A stretch of DNA of 53,625 nucleotides from Oscillospiraceae bacterium (GCA_017456645.1 JAFTIZ010000006.1:1-53625); one strand, 5' to 3'. Counted from the stretch's first letter, positions 25,691 through 34,281 are shown. Numbers and translations: made by a program. The notes: generated from the sequence alone by a model not told the origin.

Positions 25691-27289
25691 ATGTTTACAC
25701 CTGAAATGATGGAATCCATTAAGAAAGTGGAAGCCACCCGTGAAGCGCGTATGGCCGTGGAGCCCCGCCGCATGACCGCGGAGGAAAAGAGCGAACTGCT
25801 GAAGGCTTACCATCCTGACTATCGGCCTGAGGGCTTCAAGGAGATCAAGATCGGACCCAACAAGGGTCAGAAGGCTCCCGTGGAGCTGGCTGACCTGCTG
25901 CACTCCAACAGCCGTCTGCTGAACGAGAATATCGACCTGAGTAAGATCGACTACGATGTGGACGTTCTGGTCATCGGCGGCGGCGGTGCCGGCTGCTCCG
26001 CTGCCATCGAGGCTCACGAGGCCGGTGCCAATGTTATGGTGGTCACCAAGCTGCGTATCGGTGATGCCAATACCATGATGGCCGAGGGCGGTATTCAGGC
26101 TGCCGACAAGCCCAATGACAGCCCTGTGCAGCACTATCTGGATGCCTTTGGCGGCGGTCACTTCGCTGCCCGTCCCGAGCTGCTGCGCCGTCTGGTCATG
26201 GAAGCCCCTGATGCCATTCAGTGGCTGAACAAGCTGGGCGTTATGTTTGATAAATACGAGGATGGCACCATGGTCACCACCCACGGTGGCGGTACTTCCC
26301 GCAAGCGTATGCACGCCTGCAAGGACTACTCCGGCGCGGAGATCATGCGCACTGTTCGTGACGAGGTTTTGAACCGTAAGATTCCCGTGGTGGAGTTCAC
26401 TTCCGCTGTGGAGCTGATCAAGGACGACAAGGGGCAGGTCGCCGGTGCTGTTCTGCTGAACATGGAAACCGACGATTATCTGGTTGCCCGTGCCAAGACC
26501 GTCATCATCGCCACCGGCGGTGCCGGACGTCTGCACTATCAGAATTTCCCCACCTCCAACCACTACGGTGCCACCGCAGACGGCCTGATTCTGGGCTACC
26601 GTGCCGGTGCACCTCTGCTGTATCAGGATACCATCCAGTATCACCCCACCGGTGTGGCTTATCCCAGCCAGATCTTCGGTGCGCTGGTCACCGAGAAGGT
26701 TCGGTCGTTAGGCGCTATGCTGGTCAACAAGGATGGCGAGGCCTATGCCCATCCTCTGGAAACCAGAGACGTTTCCGCATCTGCCATCATTCGGGAGTGC
26801 GCGGGCGGCAAGGGTGTGGATACCCCTCTGGGCAGCGGTGTCTGGCTGGATACGCCCATGATCGAAATGATCCATGGCGAAGGCACCATTGAAAAGAGAA
26901 TCCCCGCCATGCTGCGTATGTACCTGAACTACGGCATTGATATGAGAAAGGTGCCAATTCTGGTCTATCCCACTCTGCACTACCAGAACGGCGGCCTGGA
27001 GATCGGCGGCGAGGGCTATACCAAGGCCATCCCCAACCTGCTGGTTGCCGGCGAGGCCGTGGGCGGAATCCATGGCCGCAACCGCCTGATGGGCAACTCT
27101 CTGCTGGATATCATCGTCTTCGGCCGTAATGCCGGTAAGGCTGCCGCCCGCCGTGCTGCCGAGACCCAGCTGAGCGAGATGAACTTGGATCATATCAAGG
27201 CTTACGCCGATGAATTGGCGGCTGCCGATTGCGCTGAGGAAGGCGTTTCTCCGCTGCTGCTGCCCAATTACGCCCGTCACCAGCGCTAA
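25691..27289 (+). CDS. frdA: Soluble fumarate reductase flavoprotein subunit
   Basis: A 532-residue flavoprotein. A charged N-terminal extension of about 88 residues precedes the FAD motif VLVIGGGGAGCSAAIEAHEAG. Active-site signatures are present: QYHPTG (His318), ETRDVSASAI (Arg359) and HGRNRLMGNSLLD. The residue equivalent to the covalent-FAD His of FrdA/SdhA is Asn127 (DANTMMAEGG), so FAD is probably non-covalent, as in soluble fumarate reductases and L-aspartate oxidase. Context (FrdB beside it, fumarase after it) favours fumarate to succinate. L-aspartate oxidase is disfavoured because no nadA or nadC is near. Confidence 0.87.
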   Translation: MFTPEMMESIKKVEATREARMAVEPRRMTAEEKSELLKAYHPDYRPEGFKEIKIGPNKGQKAPVELADLLHSNSRLLNENIDLSKIDYDVDVLVIGGGGAGCSAAIEAHEAGANVMVVTKLRIGDANTMMAEGGIQAADKPNDSPVQHYLDAFGGGHFAARPELLRRLVMEAPDAIQWLNKLGVMFDKYEDGTMVTTHGGGTSRKRMHACKDYSGAEIMRTVRDEVLNRKIPVVEFTSAVELIKDDKGQVAGAVLLNMETDDYLVARAKTVIIATGGAGRLHYQNFPTSNHYGATADGLILGYRAGAPLLYQDTIQYHPTGVAYPSQIFGALVTEKVRSLGAMLVNKDGEAYAHPLETRDVSASAIIRECAGGKGVDTPLGSGVWLDTPMIEMIHGEGTIEKRIPAMLRMYLNYGIDMRKVPILVYPTLHYQNGGLEIGGEGYTKAIPNLLVAGEAVGGIHGRNRLMGNSLLDIIVFGRNAGKAAARRAAETQLSEMNLDHIKAYADELAAADCAEEGVSPLLLPNYARHQR

Positions 27290-27317
27290 CACATCATCAT
27301 CGAATGGAGGAAACCCC

Positions 27318-28160
27318 ATGAGAGAAATTTCTGTCAATCTCATTACCGACGTGGTGGAGCGGCTTTGCATCGAAGCCAATACCCACCTGCCCGGTGATGT
27401 GCAGTGCGCCCTTGAGTCCTGCCGCGCCTGCGAGGACGGCAGCATCGCTCAGGGTGTGCTGGACAAGATTATTGAAAATTACAACATTGCTGACCGGGAG
27501 AATGTTCCCATCTGTCAGGACACCGGCATGGCCTGCGTGTTTCTGGAGATCGGTCAGGATGTCCACTTCGTCGGCGGCGACCTGAGGGAAGCGGTGGATG
27601 AGGGTGTGCGCCGTGGCTATACCAATGGTTACCTGCGCAAGAGCGTGGTGGGCGACCCCGTTCGCCGTGGCAACACCGGTGACAATACCCCTGCCATGCT
27701 CTACACCGAGATCGTTCCCGGTGAAAATGTGAAGATCACCGTTGGCCCCAAGGGCTTCGGCAGCGAGAATATGAGCGCCATCCGGATGTTCAAGCCCTCT
27801 GCCGGTCTGCAGGGCATCAAGGACTTCATCATCGAAACGGTTGAAAACGCCGGCCCCAACCCCTGTCCGCCCATGGTGGTGGGCGTGGGCATTGGCGGCA
27901 CCTTCGATAAGGCCGCCCTGCTGGCGAAAAAGGCCATCATGCGTCCTCTGGATGTGCCGAATCCCGATCCGTTCTATGCGGATCTGGAGAAGGAAATGCT
28001 GGAAAAGGTCAACGCGCTGGGCATCGGCCCTCAGGGCTTCGGCGGCAAAACCACTGCCATCGGCCTGAACATCGAGACTCTGCCCACCCACATTGCCGGT
28101 ATGCCCTGCGCCATCAACATCAACTGCCACGTGACCCGGCATAAGACGGAGGTGCTGTAA
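27318..28160 (+). CDS. Class I fumarate hydratase, alpha subunit
   Basis: A 280-residue [4Fe-4S] hydro-lyase subunit of the two-subunit FumA/TtdA family. The cluster cysteines are visible in VPICQDTGMACVFLE, NPCPPMVVGVGIGG and INCHVTRH. It interconverts malate and fumarate with the beta subunit encoded next. L(+)-tartrate dehydratase is the alternative for this family, but frdAB and a malate dehydrogenase-like gene in the same operon favour fumarase. The start at 27318 follows TGGAGG; an earlier in-frame ATG lies inside frdA. Confidence 0.9.
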   Translation: MREISVNLITDVVERLCIEANTHLPGDVQCALESCRACEDGSIAQGVLDKIIENYNIADRENVPICQDTGMACVFLEIGQDVHFVGGDLREAVDEGVRRGYTNGYLRKSVVGDPVRRGNTGDNTPAMLYTEIVPGENVKITVGPKGFGSENMSAIRMFKPSAGLQGIKDFIIETVENAGPNPCPPMVVGVGIGGTFDKAALLAKKAIMRPLDVPNPDPFYADLEKEMLEKVNALGIGPQGFGGKTTAIGLNIETLPTHIAGMPCAININCHVTRHKTEVL

Positions 28161-28161
28161 G

Positions 28162-28716
28162 ATGGAAAAGCATATCACCCTGCCTCTGACCGAGGAGCTG
28201 GCGAGAAGCCTGAAGGCCGGTGATACGGTTTATCTCACCGGTACCATCTATACCTCCCGTGATGCCGGCCACAAGCGGATGTGCGAGGCGCTGGCAAGGG
28301 GAGAGGCACTGCCCTTTGATCCTCAGGATGCGGTCATCTACTATGTTGGCCCCGCTCCGGCCAAGCCCGGTCAGGTCATTGGCTCCGCGGGCCCCACCAC
28401 TGCCGGCCGTATGGATGCCTACGCCCCCACTATGATGAGCGTGGGTGCCCGTGGCATGATCGGCAAGGGCGCACGTCTGCCCGAGGTAGTGGAAGCCATG
28501 AAGAAGTATTCCGGCGTGTACTTTGGCGCCATCGGCGGCGCCGGTGCGCTGCTGGCCAAGTGCATTAAGTCCGCCGAGCTGATCGCGTTCGAAGATCTGG
28601 GTGCGGAGGCGCTGCGCAAGCTGTATGTGGAGGATATGCCTCTGTTCGTCATCATCGACAGCGAGGGCAACAACCTTTACGAAACCGGCCGCGCCGACTA
28701 TCTGGCACAGAAGTAA
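28162..28716 (+). CDS. Class I fumarate hydratase, beta subunit
   Basis: A 184-residue C-terminal-domain subunit that contributes the swivel part of the fumarase active site. Conserved features are YLTGTIYTSRDAGHKRM, the substrate loop SAGPTTAGRMDAYAP, GARGMIGKGA and GAIGGAGALLAKCI. It begins 1 base after the alpha-subunit stop. It is the last gene of the mdh-hdr-flx-frd-fum operon and is followed by a perfect bidirectional terminator. Confidence 0.9.
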   Translation: MEKHITLPLTEELARSLKAGDTVYLTGTIYTSRDAGHKRMCEALARGEALPFDPQDAVIYYVGPAPAKPGQVIGSAGPTTAGRMDAYAPTMMSVGARGMIGKGARLPEVVEAMKKYSGVYFGAIGGAGALLAKCIKSAELIAFEDLGAEALRKLYVEDMPLFVIIDSEGNNLYETGRADYLAQK

Positions 28717-28720
28717 ATAA

Positions 28721-28750
28721 AAAAGCACCGCCATTTGGCGGTGCTTTTTT
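28721..28750 (+). terminator. Bidirectional terminator between fumarase genes and rnpB
   Basis: AAAAGCACCGCC (28721-28732), ATTT loop, GGCGGTGCTTTT (28737-28748), then TT. On the minus strand the same stem ends in a T run just after the rnpB 3' end, so it ends both convergent transcripts. Confidence 0.95.
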
Positions 28751-28752
28751 GC

Positions 28753-29260
28753 GCGACACGGGTCTATAAGCCGGGTTCTGTCTTGACAGCCATCTATCTA
28801 GCCTTACGATCGCTCGTAAGATCAAGCCGCCTCCTCGAAGCGGTCGGGCAGACCTATTGCTTCTCCACGGCGTTGCTCCGGGATAGAGTTTACATCGTTT
28901 TTAAGGTCGCCATGAAAAAGTTATTTTTGCCGGAGCGGCGGATTCTTTACCACATTTCTTCGCCGTGAAGACCTTGAAATACACGAAGTATTCCTGCGGC
29001 CTTCACAGCTTGAACTGTGGCAAATTCTCTCGCCATCCAATCAAAAATCCCTTTTACATGGCTCCCAAACCCATGTTACCATGGGCCGGGTGGGCTCTTA
29101 CCCCACCTTTTCACCCTTACCTTGCGGCGGTATATCTCTGTTGCACTTGTCCTGAGGTCACCCTCGGCGGGCGTTACCCGTTATCCTTGCCCTGCGGAGC
29201 CCGGACTTTCCTCATCCGGAACCTTTCGGTTTCCGTCCGCGGCTGTCCGACCCGGTCGCG
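28753..29260 (-). ncRNA. rnpB: RNase P RNA, type A
   Basis: On the minus strand the sequence contains the universal core GAGGAAAGTCCGGGCTCC about 45 bases from the 5' end, GGGTAACGCCCG after it, and near the 3' end CAGAACCCGGCTTATAGACC. The two ends (GCGACCGGGTC and GACCCGTGTCGC) pair as helix P1. Length is about 508 bases, longer than typical type A, with extra stem-loops in the middle (for example around CTTCACGGCGAAG). It is the ribozyme that removes tRNA 5' leaders. Apparent open frames on the plus strand here are artefacts. The 5' end is set by the promoter at 29266-29294. Confidence 0.95.
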
Positions 29261-29265
29261 GAAAT

Positions 29266-29294
29266 ATTGTAGCGCAAAGCGCCCCAATTGTCAA
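29266..29294 (-). promoter_or_regulatory. rnpB promoter
   Basis: Minus strand: TTGACA (29289-29294), a 17-base spacer, TACAAT (29266-29271). It places the transcript start at about 29259, matching the predicted RNA 5' end. Confidence 0.9.
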
Positions 29295-29300
29295 ATCCCC

Positions 29301-29329
29301 TTGCAAATTCTTTTCGCAGCGGATATACT
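29301..29329 (+). promoter_or_regulatory. murD promoter
   Basis: TTGCAA (29301-29306), a 17-base spacer, TATACT (29324-29329). Its -35 box lies 6 bases from that of the divergent rnpB promoter. Confidence 0.7.
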
Positions 29330-29370
29330 ATATCTTAGATGTAGAATATAAGATATGAGATGTAAGATAT
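29330..29370 (+). repeat. Short AT-rich direct and inverted repeats in the murD leader
   Basis: ATATCTTA (29330-29337) is the inverse of TAAGATAT, which occurs twice (29349-29356 and 29363-29370). The copies are separated by GAGATG, so both a hairpin and a tandem unit are possible. Confidence 0.7.
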
Positions 29371-29396
29371 CGGATCGCGGAAACGAGGATAAAAAT

Positions 29397-30752
29397 ATGA
29401 CCTTTACCGAGTATTTCACTTCTATCAAAAATAAGAGAATCGCCGTTCTGGGTCTGGGCGTCAGTAACCGCCCGCTGGTTCGGCTGTTGCTGGAATTCGG
29501 CTGCCATGTGACGGGCTGCGACCGCACACCCCGGGAAAAGCTGGACGCGGAGGTACTGGAGCTGGAGAAGAGCGGCTGCCGCCTGAGTCTGGGCGATGGC
29601 TATCTGGATGATCTGGATGCGGAGCTGGTGTTCCGCACTCCCGGTATGCACCCCGGCAATCCGGCGCTGGAAAAGCTCCGCCGCAGCGGCGCGAAAGTCA
29701 CCAGCGAGATGGAGGTTTTCTTTGAGGTCTGCCCCTGCCATACCATCGCCGTCACCGGCTCCGACGGCAAGACGACTACCACTACGCTCATTTCGGAAAT
29801 GCTGAAGGCCGGCGGCTACACCGTCTGGCTGGGCGGCAACATCGGTACGCCCTTGCTGCCGCTGTGCCGGCAGATGAAGCCGCAGGATTACGCCGTGGTG
29901 GAGCTCAGCTCCTTCCAGCTCATGGATATGGAGCGCAGCCCTGAGCGGGCGGTGGTCACCAATCTGGCTCCCAACCATCTGGATGTCCATAAGGACATGG
30001 ACGAGTACGTGGAGGCCAAGAAAAACATCTTTAAGTTCCAAACCCCTGCCGATCTGCTGGTGCTCAATGCTGACAATGCCATCACCGATGCCTTCACGGG
30101 TAACGGCGTGACCCGCAAATTTTCCCGGCAGGGCAGGGCAGAAGTGATGGTTGAAAATGGAATCATCTGCCGTGATGGCGTGAAGGTTCTGGATGCTGCG
30201 GACATTTTGATCCCCGGTGTCCACAATATAGAGAATTACATGGCCGCCATTCTGGCGGTGGAAGGTCTGGTGGAGGATGAAACCATCCGCTACGTTGCGA
30301 AGACTTTTGGCGGTGTGGAGCATCGCATCGAGCTGGTGCGCGTCAAGGACGGCGTGCGGTTCTATAACGATTCTATCGCCTCCAGCCCCAGCCGCACCAT
30401 TGCAGGCCTGCGGAGTTTTCCGGAGAAGGTTATCCTCATTGCCGGCGGCTACGATAAGCACATTCCTTACGATGTTATGGGCCCCGAGGTCTGCGCTCAT
30501 GTCAAAAAGCTGTTCCTCGGCGGTGCTACCGGCCCTCAGATCCGCGCGGCGGTGGAAAATGCGCCCGAATACTGCCCCGGCTGTCCGGAGATCGTGGATT
30601 GCGAGAACTTTGAAGCCGCCGTCCGCTCTGCCGCGGCTGCTGCCGAAAGCGGCGACGTGGTGCTTATGAGCCCCGCCAGCGCCGCCTTCGACCAGTTCAA
30701 AAACTTTATGGTTCGCGGTGATTTCTACAAAAAATTAGTAATGGAGCTGTAA
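29397..30752 (+). CDS. murD: UDP-N-acetylmuramoyl-alanine--D-glutamate ligase
   Basis: Adds D-glutamate to UDP-MurNAc-L-Ala in the cytoplasmic stage of peptidoglycan synthesis. The N-terminal UDP-binding domain has IAVLGLGVSNRPL. The central Mur ligase ATP site reads VTGSDGKTTTTTLI. The C-terminal domain has GGVEHRIELV, FYNDSIASSPSRTIAGL and LIAGGYDK, as in MurD. At 451 residues it is normal. The start at 29397 was chosen over an in-frame ATG at 29355, which lies inside the repeat leader. ispD starts 3 bases after the stop. Confidence 0.95.
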   Translation: MTFTEYFTSIKNKRIAVLGLGVSNRPLVRLLLEFGCHVTGCDRTPREKLDAEVLELEKSGCRLSLGDGYLDDLDAELVFRTPGMHPGNPALEKLRRSGAKVTSEMEVFFEVCPCHTIAVTGSDGKTTTTTLISEMLKAGGYTVWLGGNIGTPLLPLCRQMKPQDYAVVELSSFQLMDMERSPERAVVTNLAPNHLDVHKDMDEYVEAKKNIFKFQTPADLLVLNADNAITDAFTGNGVTRKFSRQGRAEVMVENGIICRDGVKVLDAADILIPGVHNIENYMAAILAVEGLVEDETIRYVAKTFGGVEHRIELVRVKDGVRFYNDSIASSPSRTIAGLRSFPEKVILIAGGYDKHIPYDVMGPEVCAHVKKLFLGGATGPQIRAAVENAPEYCPGCPEIVDCENFEAAVRSAAAAAESGDVVLMSPASAAFDQFKNFMVRGDFYKKLVMEL

Positions 30753-30755
30753 GAC

Positions 30756-31478
30756 ATGAAGATCACAGACGTTACAAAAGCCGCGCGGAAGGTGCTTCCG
30801 CTGAAATACTGCGGTGCGGTGATCGTGGCCGCGGGTACGGCCTCCCGTATGGGCGGCATCGATAAGGTCATGGCCGAACTCGACGGCGAGCCCATAATCT
30901 GCCGTACGGTGCGTACCTTCCAGAATTGCGATGCCATCAAGGAGATCGTCATCGTCACCCGTCAAGATCTGGTCGTGCCTATCATGGATCTGTGCCATAC
31001 CTATTCCAAGGTCAAGGCCGTGGTGGTGGGTGGCGCCAGCCGTCAGGAGTCCGTCAGCATGGGCTTGAATGCCCTTTCCGATAAGGTCAAGCTGGTGGCT
31101 GTGCAGGATGGTGCCCGGCCGCTGGTCACATGGCAGGTCATTGACCGTGTGGTGCGCGCGGCGCATATTTACGGCGCAGCCGCTCCTGCCGTTCCGGTGA
31201 AGGACACCATCAAGATGGTGGAAGGCGGCATCGTCAAGGAAACGCCGGAGCGCAGAAAGCTGCAGGCTGTCCAGACCCCGCAGGTCTTTGATTTCGACCT
31301 GCTTCGCGGTGCGCTGAAGAAAGCCAAGCTGGAGGGCGCGGAGGTTACCGACGATTGCTCCGCTGTTGAGCGGCTGGGTATGTCCGTCCGGATCGTGGAA
31401 GGTGACGAACGCAACATCAAGGTCACCACGCCCATGGATCTGAAGATCGCCAAATTGCTGCTGGAGGAAATGGAATGA
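30756..31478 (+). CDS. ispD: 2-C-methyl-D-erythritol 4-phosphate cytidylyltransferase
   Basis: Makes CDP-ME from MEP and CTP in the non-mevalonate isoprenoid pathway. Nucleotidyltransferase motifs: [21 protein letters not shown] for CTP binding, [22 protein letters not shown] with the metal Asp, and [14 protein letters not shown] at the C-terminus. An N-terminal extension of about 20 residues precedes the core; the length is 240. The stop overlaps the ispF start (ATGA). The two adjacent enzymes act at steps 2 and 4 of the pathway. Confidence 0.95.
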   Translation: MKITDVTKAARKVLPLKYCGAVIVAAGTASRMGGIDKVMAELDGEPIICRTVRTFQNCDAIKEIVIVTRQDLVVPIMDLCHTYSKVKAVVVGGASRQESVSMGLNALSDKVKLVAVQDGARPLVTWQVIDRVVRAAHIYGAAAPAVPVKDTIKMVEGGIVKETPERRKLQAVQTPQVFDFDLLRGALKKAKLEGAEVTDDCSAVERLGMSVRIVEGDERNIKVTTPMDLKIAKLLLEEME

Positions 31479-31945
31479 GAATTGGACACGGATATGACGT
31501 CCACCGTCTGGTGGAGGGTCGGGATTTGATCCTCGGCGGTGTGAAGATTCCCTATGAGCTGGGCCTGCTGGGGCATTCTGATGCGGATGTGCTGCTCCAT
31601 GCGGTGTCCGATGCCTTGCTGGGTGCGGCTGGGCTGGGGGACATCGGCAAGCATTTTCCGGATACGGATCCTCAGTATAAAGGTGCGGATTCCCTGCGTT
31701 TGCTGGAGATCGTGGGCGATAAAGTTGCGCAGGCTGGCTATCGGGTCAGCAACGTGGACGTGACCATGATCGCTCAAGCGCCTAAGCTGCGTCCCCATAT
31801 CGAAGCCATGGAGCGCAACCTTGCGTCGGCTTTGAGCCTTGACGTTTCCAGAGTCAATATCAAGGCCACCACCGAGGAGCGCCTTGGATTTACCGGTGAG
31901 GGCTTGGGCATGTCCTGCCACGCCGTTTGCCTGCTGGAGGAATAG
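31475..31945 (+). CDS. ispF: 2-C-methyl-D-erythritol 2,4-cyclodiphosphate synthase
   Basis: Cyclises CDP-ME 2-phosphate to MEcPP, releasing CMP. The N-terminal [10 protein letters not shown] carries the zinc ligands Asp and His. [29 protein letters not shown] and the C-terminal [15 protein letters not shown] are canonical. The 156 residues match the family, which forms trimers. It overlaps ispD by 4 bases and is followed by a clear terminator. Confidence 0.96.
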   Translation: MRIGHGYDVHRLVEGRDLILGGVKIPYELGLLGHSDADVLLHAVSDALLGAAGLGDIGKHFPDTDPQYKGADSLRLLEIVGDKVAQAGYRVSNVDVTMIAQAPKLRPHIEAMERNLASALSLDVSRVNIKATTEERLGFTGEGLGMSCHAVCLLEE

Positions 31946-31954
31946 GAGCATTTT

Positions 31955-31986
31955 ACAGAGCTGCCGGTTTCGGCAGCTCTGTTTTC
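31955..31986 (+). terminator. Terminator of murD-ispD-ispF
   Basis: ACAGAGCTGCCG (31955-31966), GTTT loop, CGGCAGCTCTGT (31971-31982), then TTTC. Confidence 0.92.
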
Positions 31987-32113
31987 TGTGTCATAAATTC
32001 TGTGCGTTGGTTATGCTGTTCATAATGCGGCCATGCTTTTTGGTTGTTTTGCACAGAAGAACAAGTGTACGTCTGCCATTTTGTCCAATTTTGCATTTTG
32101 ACGGAAATAAGCA

Positions 32114-32142
32114 TTGAAATCCTATCTACTTTCGTGTATAAT
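32114..32142 (+). promoter_or_regulatory. Promoter of the EF-G-like gene
   Basis: TTGAAA (32114-32119), a 17-base spacer, TATAAT (32137-32142) with TG just before it. It shares CTTTCGTGTATAATG with the DegV promoter. The leader of about 70 bases contains GGTGC/GCACC pairing. Confidence 0.8.
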
Positions 32143-32217
32143 GTCTTCATTGTGGTGCTTGGCACCCCAACTGTAAGGACAGGAGGGCAAAAGGCCTTCC
32201 CGAAAGGAGTTTTTATC

Positions 32218-34281
32218 ATGTACACTGCAAACGCCATCCGTAATATCTGCCTGCTGGGCCACAGTGGCAGCGGCAAGTCCGCTCTGGCAGAGAGCTTACT
32301 CTACATGACCGGTGCCATCGACCGGATCGGCAAGAATGCCGACGGCAACACCGTATGTGATTATGATCCCGAGGAGATCCGCCGCAATATTTCCATCTCC
32401 ACCTCCGTGGTTCCTCTGGATTACCACAACTGCAAGATTAACCTTTTGGACGCCCCCGGCGGCTTTGACTTCTCCGGCGCTGTGATGGAGGCTCTGCGTG
32501 CCGCTGATGCCGCTATCATTGTCTGCTCCGCCAAGGACGGCATCACCGTCGGCTTTGAGAAGGCCTGGAAGTACTGCGAAGAGCGCAATATGCCCCGCTT
32601 CGTCTACATCTCCAAGGTCGATGAGGATAACTCCGATTACAATGCCACCTTCAACGCCCTGCGTGAGAAGTACGGCAACAAGATCGCTCCCGTGGTCGTG
32701 CCCATTTGGGACGCCGCCAAGAAGGTCACCGGCATTATCGATGTGCTGAATAAGCGCGCTTACGAGATGCAGAATCTGAAGCGCGTTGAGATCGCTGTTC
32801 CCGATGACAAGGTTTCCGTCATTGAGGAGTTCAACGATGCCCTGAAGGAAGCCGTCGCCGAGACCGACGAGGAGCTGATGGATCGCTTCTTCGAGGGTGA
32901 CGATTTCACCTATGCCGAAATGATCAAGGGTCTGCATCAGGGCGTTAAAGATCTGAGCCTGTTCCCCGTGCTGTGCGGCTCCGGCGTCAACTGCCTGGGC
33001 AGCCTGATGCTCATGGATCACATCATCGACCTGCTGCCCAACCCCGTGGAGGGCAACTATCACAAGGCTACCACCGCTGACGGCTCTGTGGAGGAGTTCG
33101 TTGTTTCCCCCGGTGGCGTGCCTGCCGCTTTCGTCTGGAAGACTGTTTCCGATCAGTACGGCAAGTACTCCTTCGTTAAGGTTCTGTCCGGCGTCATCAA
33201 CTCCGATACCACTCTGGTCAACTCCCGTACCGGCGAGACCGAGAAGCTGGGTCGCCTGTATTCCATGTGCGGCAAGAAGAACACCGAGGTTAAGGAACTG
33301 ACCTGCGGCGATATCGGCGCCATCGGCAAGATGGACAAGGTCAAGACCGGTGACACTCTGTGTGACCCCCGTAAGGTCGTCTCCCTGAAGGGCATTCCTT
33401 ACCCCGCTCCCTGCTACAGCGTGGCTATTGCCCCCAAGGTCAAGGGTCAGGAAGAGAAGGTCGGCATCGGCCTGAACCGCTTGAACGAGGAAGATCCCTC
33501 CTTCAACCTGGTCAACAATGCCGAAACCCATCAGTTGGTTCTGTCCGGCACCGGAGATCAGCAGCTGGACGTTCTGGTTGCCAAGCTGAAGAGCCGCTTT
33601 GGCGTGGATGCCGTTCTGTCTCCCGCTAAGGTCGCTTACCGCGAGAAGATCAAGAAGACCGTTCAGGCTCATGGCCGTCATAAGAAGCAGACCGGCGGCT
33701 CCGGTCAGTTCGGTGATGTCTGGATGCGCTTCGAGCCTCAGGACGAGCAGGACGAAATGATCTTCGCTGAGGAAGTCTTCGGTGGCTCCGTGCCCAGAAA
33801 CTTCTACCCCGCTGTTGAAAAGGGTATTCAGGAAGCGGTTCAGAAGGGCCCCCTGGCCGGCTATCCCATGGTTGGCCTGAAGGCTGTTCTGTACGATGGC
33901 TCCTACCACCCCGTTGACTCCAACGAAATGGCCTTCAAGATGGCTGCCATTTTGGCCTTCAAGGAAGCTATGCCCAACGCCATGCCTACTCTGCTGGAGC
34001 CCATCGGATCTTTGGCTGTCACCATTCCTGACAGCTACATGGGCGATGTCATCGGCGACCTGAACAAGCGCCGCGGCCGCGTCATGGGCATGAACCCCGA
34101 CAACGAGGGCAACACCATCGTTGAGGCTGAGGTTCCCATGGCTGAGATGAGCACCTACGCCATCGACCTGCGCGCCATGACTCAGGCTCGTGGTTCCTTC
34201 ACTCTGACTTTCGAGCGTTATGAGGAAGTTCCCAAGCAGAACCAGGCTAAGATCATCGCTGACGCCAAGAATGACGAATAA
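32218..34281 (+). CDS. Elongation factor G-like translational GTPase (EF-G paralogue)
   Basis: A 687-residue protein with the full EF-G domain order. Its G domain departs from the canonical motifs: G1 is GHSGSGKS (usually GHxDxGKT), G3 is DAPGGFDF (DTPGHVDF in EF-G, with the catalytic His replaced by Gly) and G4 is SKVD. Domains II-V follow, with GRHKKQTGGSGQFGDVW in domain IV and GDVIGDLNKRRGRVMGM near domain V. Such G3 variants define an EF-G paralogue group common in Clostridia, whose job is unclear. It stands alone with its own promoter, not in a str operon, and its codons are highly biased. AAAGGAG is 8 bases before the ATG. Confidence 0.88.
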   Translation: MYTANAIRNICLLGHSGSGKSALAESLLYMTGAIDRIGKNADGNTVCDYDPEEIRRNISISTSVVPLDYHNCKINLLDAPGGFDFSGAVMEALRAADAAIIVCSAKDGITVGFEKAWKYCEERNMPRFVYISKVDEDNSDYNATFNALREKYGNKIAPVVVPIWDAAKKVTGIIDVLNKRAYEMQNLKRVEIAVPDDKVSVIEEFNDALKEAVAETDEELMDRFFEGDDFTYAEMIKGLHQGVKDLSLFPVLCGSGVNCLGSLMLMDHIIDLLPNPVEGNYHKATTADGSVEEFVVSPGGVPAAFVWKTVSDQYGKYSFVKVLSGVINSDTTLVNSRTGETEKLGRLYSMCGKKNTEVKELTCGDIGAIGKMDKVKTGDTLCDPRKVVSLKGIPYPAPCYSVAIAPKVKGQEEKVGIGLNRLNEEDPSFNLVNNAETHQLVLSGTGDQQLDVLVAKLKSRFGVDAVLSPAKVAYREKIKKTVQAHGRHKKQTGGSGQFGDVWMRFEPQDEQDEMIFAEEVFGGSVPRNFYPAVEKGIQEAVQKGPLAGYPMVGLKAVLYDGSYHPVDSNEMAFKMAAILAFKEAMPNAMPTLLEPIGSLAVTIPDSYMGDVIGDLNKRRGRVMGMNPDNEGNTIVEAEVPMAEMSTYAIDLRAMTQARGSFTLTFERYEEVPKQNQAKIIADAKNDE

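Noticed and set aside
25691-27289. L-aspartate oxidase (NadB)
   Set aside because: The non-covalent FAD motif is shared, but the adjacent FrdB and fumarase genes and the absence of nadA and nadC favour fumarate reductase.
28735-29358. Several plus-strand open frames between the fumarase genes and murD
   Set aside because: They are translations of the antisense strand of the RNase P RNA gene.
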